DNA from: an uncultured Saprospiraceae bacterium | GTDB taxonomy: Bacteria; Bacteroidota; Bacteroidia; Chitinophagales; Saprospiraceae | Reading direction: 5' to 3' | DNA length: 8,960 nt | Assembly: GCA_937926205.1 (NCBI GenBank) | Contig: CALEYL010000065.1 | Span: 1-8,960, forward strand | Made by a program: the position numbers and the translations under genes | Shown here: piece by piece, positions 6,243 to 8,960 of the stretch | How the letters are laid out: the number at the start of each line of letters is the position of its first letter | How positions within the stretch are numbered: the stretch's first letter is position 1 | Notes under the pieces: model-generated | Database searches by the model: none | Told to the model about the DNA's origin: nothing | What the model saw: only the letters and a program-made list of their open reading frames with translations

Positions 6243-6430
6243 ATTCAAAATATTTTCTTTTTTAATGTGTAAGGTTTAGTGTTATGCCTTATCTTTCGCC
6301 CATCTACTTTTAAGTCCTAATTCGGGACCATCCATGATTTCAATCCAACTATTAAAGATTTAGCCACTTATGTAGCAGATGCACAGGCTGCAATATATTT
6401 ATTTTTTTACTTTATTTAACCTTCATTATT

Positions 6431-8960
6431 ATGAAAAAAATCTATAGAAAAATCAGCTTTTATGTGCTTTTAGGAATTTTAGGGATGCTTCCACGCCTTC
6501 ATGCACAGTATGGATTTGATTATGATCTTACTTTACTAACACCTAATCCTACCGTTAATACAAATATTCAAGTAAACTCATCTTTTTTCATGAGTAACGG
6601 GTGTTATTCGGCAGAATTTGATATTCCCTTTTTAGGCCCTTCTTTAAATAACTTTACCATTGACATTCCTGTATTTACACACTATGAAGATCCGGGCCCT
6701 GGTGGGTTTTGTACATTTGGACTTGTCTTTGCGGATCATACGACAAGCCTTGGACTTTTATTTCCGGGGACTTACACCGTTCGTTTAATCGAATATCCCG
6801 AAGGAACAAATCCCTCTGTTGCAACAACACTGACTTTTACGGTTACAGGCAACGTTACATGCCCTTCAATCCCTCCTATCCAATATCCGTGGCTTGCGCC
6901 GATCATTAGCAACCTGAGTAATTTATGCAATAGCGGCTGTAATCCTTCCATATCACTCGCCACTCTGAACGGCAACCAGGTAATTATTGTGGACCCGGGA
7001 TGTATAACCGTGGGAGGAGGCCCTGATCAAAGTTATTATCGATGTAATGGCCAACTCATCACTGATTGCGAGCCGCTATCAGGATGCGGTCCTCTCAATC
7101 TCCTAAACATCAACATTACAAGTATTATCTGGGATTGCAGCACACAATCAGGCCCCAACTTAACCCATAGTACAACGGGAAGCTTAAACCTGATTACCGG
7201 CGGTTTTGTAACGACCTTTTCTGTTATTAACAATGGAAATGCTGCTGCAGGCTCAAGTACGGTATGCCCTTATCTGTCAACCAGTTCATCCAATACCCAA
7301 AACTATTTCTTAGGCGATCCGATATTTGTGCAGCCTTTACAGCCGGGCGCTTCCTTTACCATCAGCAATGAGGTATTTTTACTTTGTGATTACAATATCC
7401 CCCCCGGCAACTATTATTTCGGTTTTGAAGTCGACTGTGGTAATACGGTTACGGAAACTGATGAAAGTTATGACGACAACACGGGTTTTTTTACCGCTCC
7501 AGTGATCAATAATCCCGGATGCGGAAGCATTAACATTACACCAGGTTCCAGAACAGTTGGCCCTCCTGCCAATAGTTGCGCAACCTATACGCTTACTTCA
7601 AATGTCTCCTGGTCGTTAACGGATAATATGAACTGGGCCAGCGCTTCTCCTTCAAGTGGAGGGGCCGGGACTTTTACCATTCAGGTTTGTGCCAATACAG
7701 CCAACAACTCGCTCAATCAAAGGAGTGGCACGATTTCAGCAAGTGGAAGCGGCGGAAGTGCCTCTGCAACTTTTATTCAGAGTGGCGTCATCTTATCTGC
7801 GACGCCTGGTTCTTTTTCATTTCCGGCCATAGGAGGCAGTGCGACGATAAATATTACTTCAAATATCGCATGGAGTTTGTCAAATTTGCCTGCCTGGCTC
7901 AGTGCCAGTCCGTTGAGCGGCAATGGTAACGAAAGCGTTACGTTGACCTGTGCACAGAACACCAATACTTCTCCCCGGTCGGCAATATTTACATTAATCG
8001 GGGGCGGGCAAACGTTTAACATAACCGTCAATCAGGCAGCTGCAGCGCCCATTACTTTGACTGTCAATCCAACTTCGCTGAATGTTGGCGCAGCAGCCGG
8101 AAGTGCCACTTTCAACATCACAACCAATTGCACCAACTGGAGCATCAGCAACCTGCCGTCGTGGCTTACCGTCACACCCGCTCAGGGTAACGGCAATGCG
8201 ACCATCACCGTGCAATACCAGCAAAACACCTCAACTCAGCCCAGAACCGTTACACTGATCATTAGTGGTTGCTCGCTTAGCCAAAACGTGCTCATTACAC
8301 AGGCAGCAGCGCCCATTACTTTGACTGTCAATCCAACTTCGCTGAATGTTGGCGCAGCAGCCGGAAGTGCCACTTTCAACATCACAACCAATTGCACCAA
8401 CTGGAGCATCAGCAACCTGCCGTCGTGGCTTACCGTCACACCCGCTCAGGGTAACGGCAATGCGACCATCACCGTGCAATACCAGCAAAACACCTCAACT
8501 CAGCCCAGAACCGTTACACTGATCATTAGTGGTTGCTCGCTTAGCCAAAACGTGCTCATTACACAGGCAGCAGCGCCCATTACTTTGACTGTCAATCCAA
8601 CTTCACTGGACGTTGGCGCAGCAGCCGGAAGCACCACTTTTAACATCACAACCAATTGCACCAACTGGAGCATCAGCAACCTGCCGTCGTGGCTTACCGT
8701 CACACCCGCTCAGGGTAACGGCAATGCGACCATCACCGTGCAATACCAGCAAAACACCTCAACTCAGCCCAGAACCGTTACACTGATCATTAGTGGTTGC
8801 TCGCTTAGCCAAAACGTGCTCATTACACAGGCAGCAGCAGCTAATACTTTGGTCGTAAATCCAACTTCGCTGAATGTTGACGCAGCGGCCGGAAGTGCCA
8901 CTTTCAACATCACAACCAATTGCACCAACTGGAGCATCAGCAACCTGCCGTCGTGGCTTA
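6431..8960 (+). CDS. Secreted CARDB/BACON tandem-repeat surface protein (3' end beyond window)
   Basis: The frame is open from ATG 6431 to the right edge, 843 complete codons without a stop; the C-terminus is missing here. Order: signal peptide MKKIYRK plus hydrophobic core, cleavage likely after HA25; an unrecognised beta-rich region (27-140); a Cys-rich module (C144, C166, C170, C191, C205, C213, C219); a CARDB-like domain (about 223-360, with VINNGNAAAGSS, PPGNYYFGFEVD and VTETDESYDDNTG); then BACON domains of about 87-88 aa. BACON 1 (364-452) and 2 (453-538) are divergent; 3, 4 and 5 (539-626, 627-714, 715-802) are nearly identical, and 6 begins at 803. BACON hallmarks are visible: TSN.SWS, (A/S)WL(S/T)V(T/S)P..G.GN, Q/AN(T)...R and a closing ITQ-type strand. 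BACON domains are associated with carbohydrate or mucin binding and with spacer roles. A T9SS sorting domain probably follows outside the window (inference). There is no Shine-Dalgarno, only an AT-rich leader. Confidence 0.88.
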   Translation, partial: MKKIYRKISFYVLLGILGMLPRLHAQYGFDYDLTLLTPNPTVNTNIQVNSSFFMSNGCYSAEFDIPFLGPSLNNFTIDIPVFTHYEDPGPGGFCTFGLVFADHTTSLGLLFPGTYTVRLIEYPEGTNPSVATTLTFTVTGNVTCPSIPPIQYPWLAPIISNLSNLCNSGCNPSISLATLNGNQVIIVDPGCITVGGGPDQSYYRCNGQLITDCEPLSGCGPLNLLNINITSIIWDCSTQSGPNLTHSTTGSLNLITGGFVTTFSVINNGNAAAGSSTVCPYLSTSSSNTQNYFLGDPIFVQPLQPGASFTISNEVFLLCDYNIPPGNYYFGFEVDCGNTVTETDESYDDNTGFFTAPVINNPGCGSINITPGSRTVGPPANSCATYTLTSNVSWSLTDNMNWASASPSSGGAGTFTIQVCANTANNSLNQRSGTISASGSGGSASATFIQSGVILSATPGSFSFPAIGGSATINITSNIAWSLSNLPAWLSASPLSGNGNESVTLTCAQNTNTSPRSAIFTLIGGGQTFNITVNQAAAAPITLTVNPTSLNVGAAAGSATFNITTNCTNWSISNLPSWLTVTPAQGNGNATITVQYQQNTSTQPRTVTLIISGCSLSQNVLITQAAAPITLTVNPTSLNVGAAAGSATFNITTNCTNWSISNLPSWLTVTPAQGNGNATITVQYQQNTSTQPRTVTLIISGCSLSQNVLITQAAAPITLTVNPTSLDVGAAAGSTTFNITTNCTNWSISNLPSWLTVTPAQGNGNATITVQYQQNTSTQPRTVTLIISGCSLSQNVLITQAAAANTLVVNPTSLNVDAAAGSATFNITTNCTNWSISNLPSWL
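8045..8960 (+). repeat. Tandem array of 264-bp BACON-coding repeats
   Basis: Units start at 8045, 8309, 8573 and 8837, each 264 bp (88 codons), in frame; the fourth is cut at 124 bp by the window edge. Units 1 and 2 read as identical over 264 bp. Unit 3 has six substitutions, all between offsets 33 and 69, and then 195 identical bases. Unit 4 has ten substitutions, all within its first 51 bases, and is identical from there to the window end. Such identity, including synonymous sites, points to recent duplication or ongoing homogenisation. The true copy number cannot be known from this window and short-read assembly could have collapsed it. Confidence 0.95.

Larger units (their letters stand above)
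6046..6430. other. 385-nt AT-rich intergenic region between the two surface-protein genes
   Basis: I see no convincing gene here. It holds a small hairpin GGAAC-GAAG-GTTCC (6071-6084), an AGCC-CATTC-GGCT hairpin (6167-6179) after a run of eight T, the overlapping hairpins at 6180-6242, and a TATCTTTC word at 6290-6297 that is one base off the Bacteroidota -7 consensus but lacks a clear TTTG partner at the right distance. The next gene may be transcribed from here, with a leader of roughly 100-130 nt (inference). Confidence 0.5.

Noticed and set aside
6046..6430. Possible riboswitch or small RNA gene upstream of the BACON gene
   Set aside because: Only short hairpins are visible; no known riboswitch core or conserved RNA motif could be matched, so only the hairpins are reported.
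6709..6909. Short plus-strand frame within the BACON gene region
   Set aside because: It overlaps, in another frame, the continuous frame from 6431 that has a signal peptide and recognisable domains.
7994..8703. Minus-strand open frames of about 67-85 codons repeating across the BACON array
   Set aside because: They are near-identical because the underlying DNA is a tandem repeat in phase with the plus-strand frame. The plus strand encodes recognisable BACON domains; the minus-strand peptides have no domain character.
8045..8960. CRISPR-like or satellite repeat array
   Set aside because: The unit is 264 bp, contiguous without unique spacers, an exact multiple of three, and encodes a protein domain.

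Overview
The window looks like a chromosomal segment of a Bacteroidota bacterium, most likely from the Saprospiria/Cytophagia side of the phylum (inference). The evidence is a protein ending in a type IX secretion (T9SS) type B sorting domain, SprB-type repeats, a tandem array of BACON domains, a FecR-like periplasmic domain, a short RsmI, a stand-alone PurS, and mostly absent Shine-Dalgarno sites. There are six protein genes: four on the minus strand in the left third and two on the plus strand over the rest.

Minus strand, 39-2792. A housekeeping cluster runs pssA -> purS -> rsmI: phosphatidylserine synthase, the small PurS subunit of FGAM synthase, and the 16S rRNA C1402 2'-O-methyltransferase. 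pssA and purS overlap by an ATGA. purS and rsmI are separated by a 122-nt spacer holding GC-rich palindromic repeats. After rsmI comes a terminator-like hairpin, then a much more AT-rich gene (39-926). This gene appears to join an effector-associated domain (EAD11-like) to a transmembrane helix and a periplasmic FecR-like domain that ends early. It is the most unusual protein in the window: a standard FecR has a sigma-factor-binding domain where this one has a conflict-system adaptor domain.

Plus strand, 3049-8960. Two large secreted proteins follow. The first (998 aa, complete) has a signal peptide, two lectin/pre-peptidase-like beta domains, a PKD domain, five SprB repeats, an Ig-like domain and a T9SS type B C-terminal domain. 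The second starts at 6431 and stays open to the right edge (at least 843 codons). It has a signal peptide, an unrecognised N-terminal region with a Cys-rich module, a CARDB domain, two divergent BACON domains, and then a tandem array of 264-bp BACON units that are almost identical at DNA level. Units 1 and 2 are identical. The gene is incomplete here, and the number of repeats and its C-terminus lie outside the window.

Regulatory content is modest: a perfect 6-bp inverted repeat and a weak Bacteroidota-type promoter between the divergent pssA and 998-aa genes, and a pair of overlapping hairpins followed by a T-run between the two surface-protein genes. I saw no rRNA, tRNA, CRISPR array or transposase.
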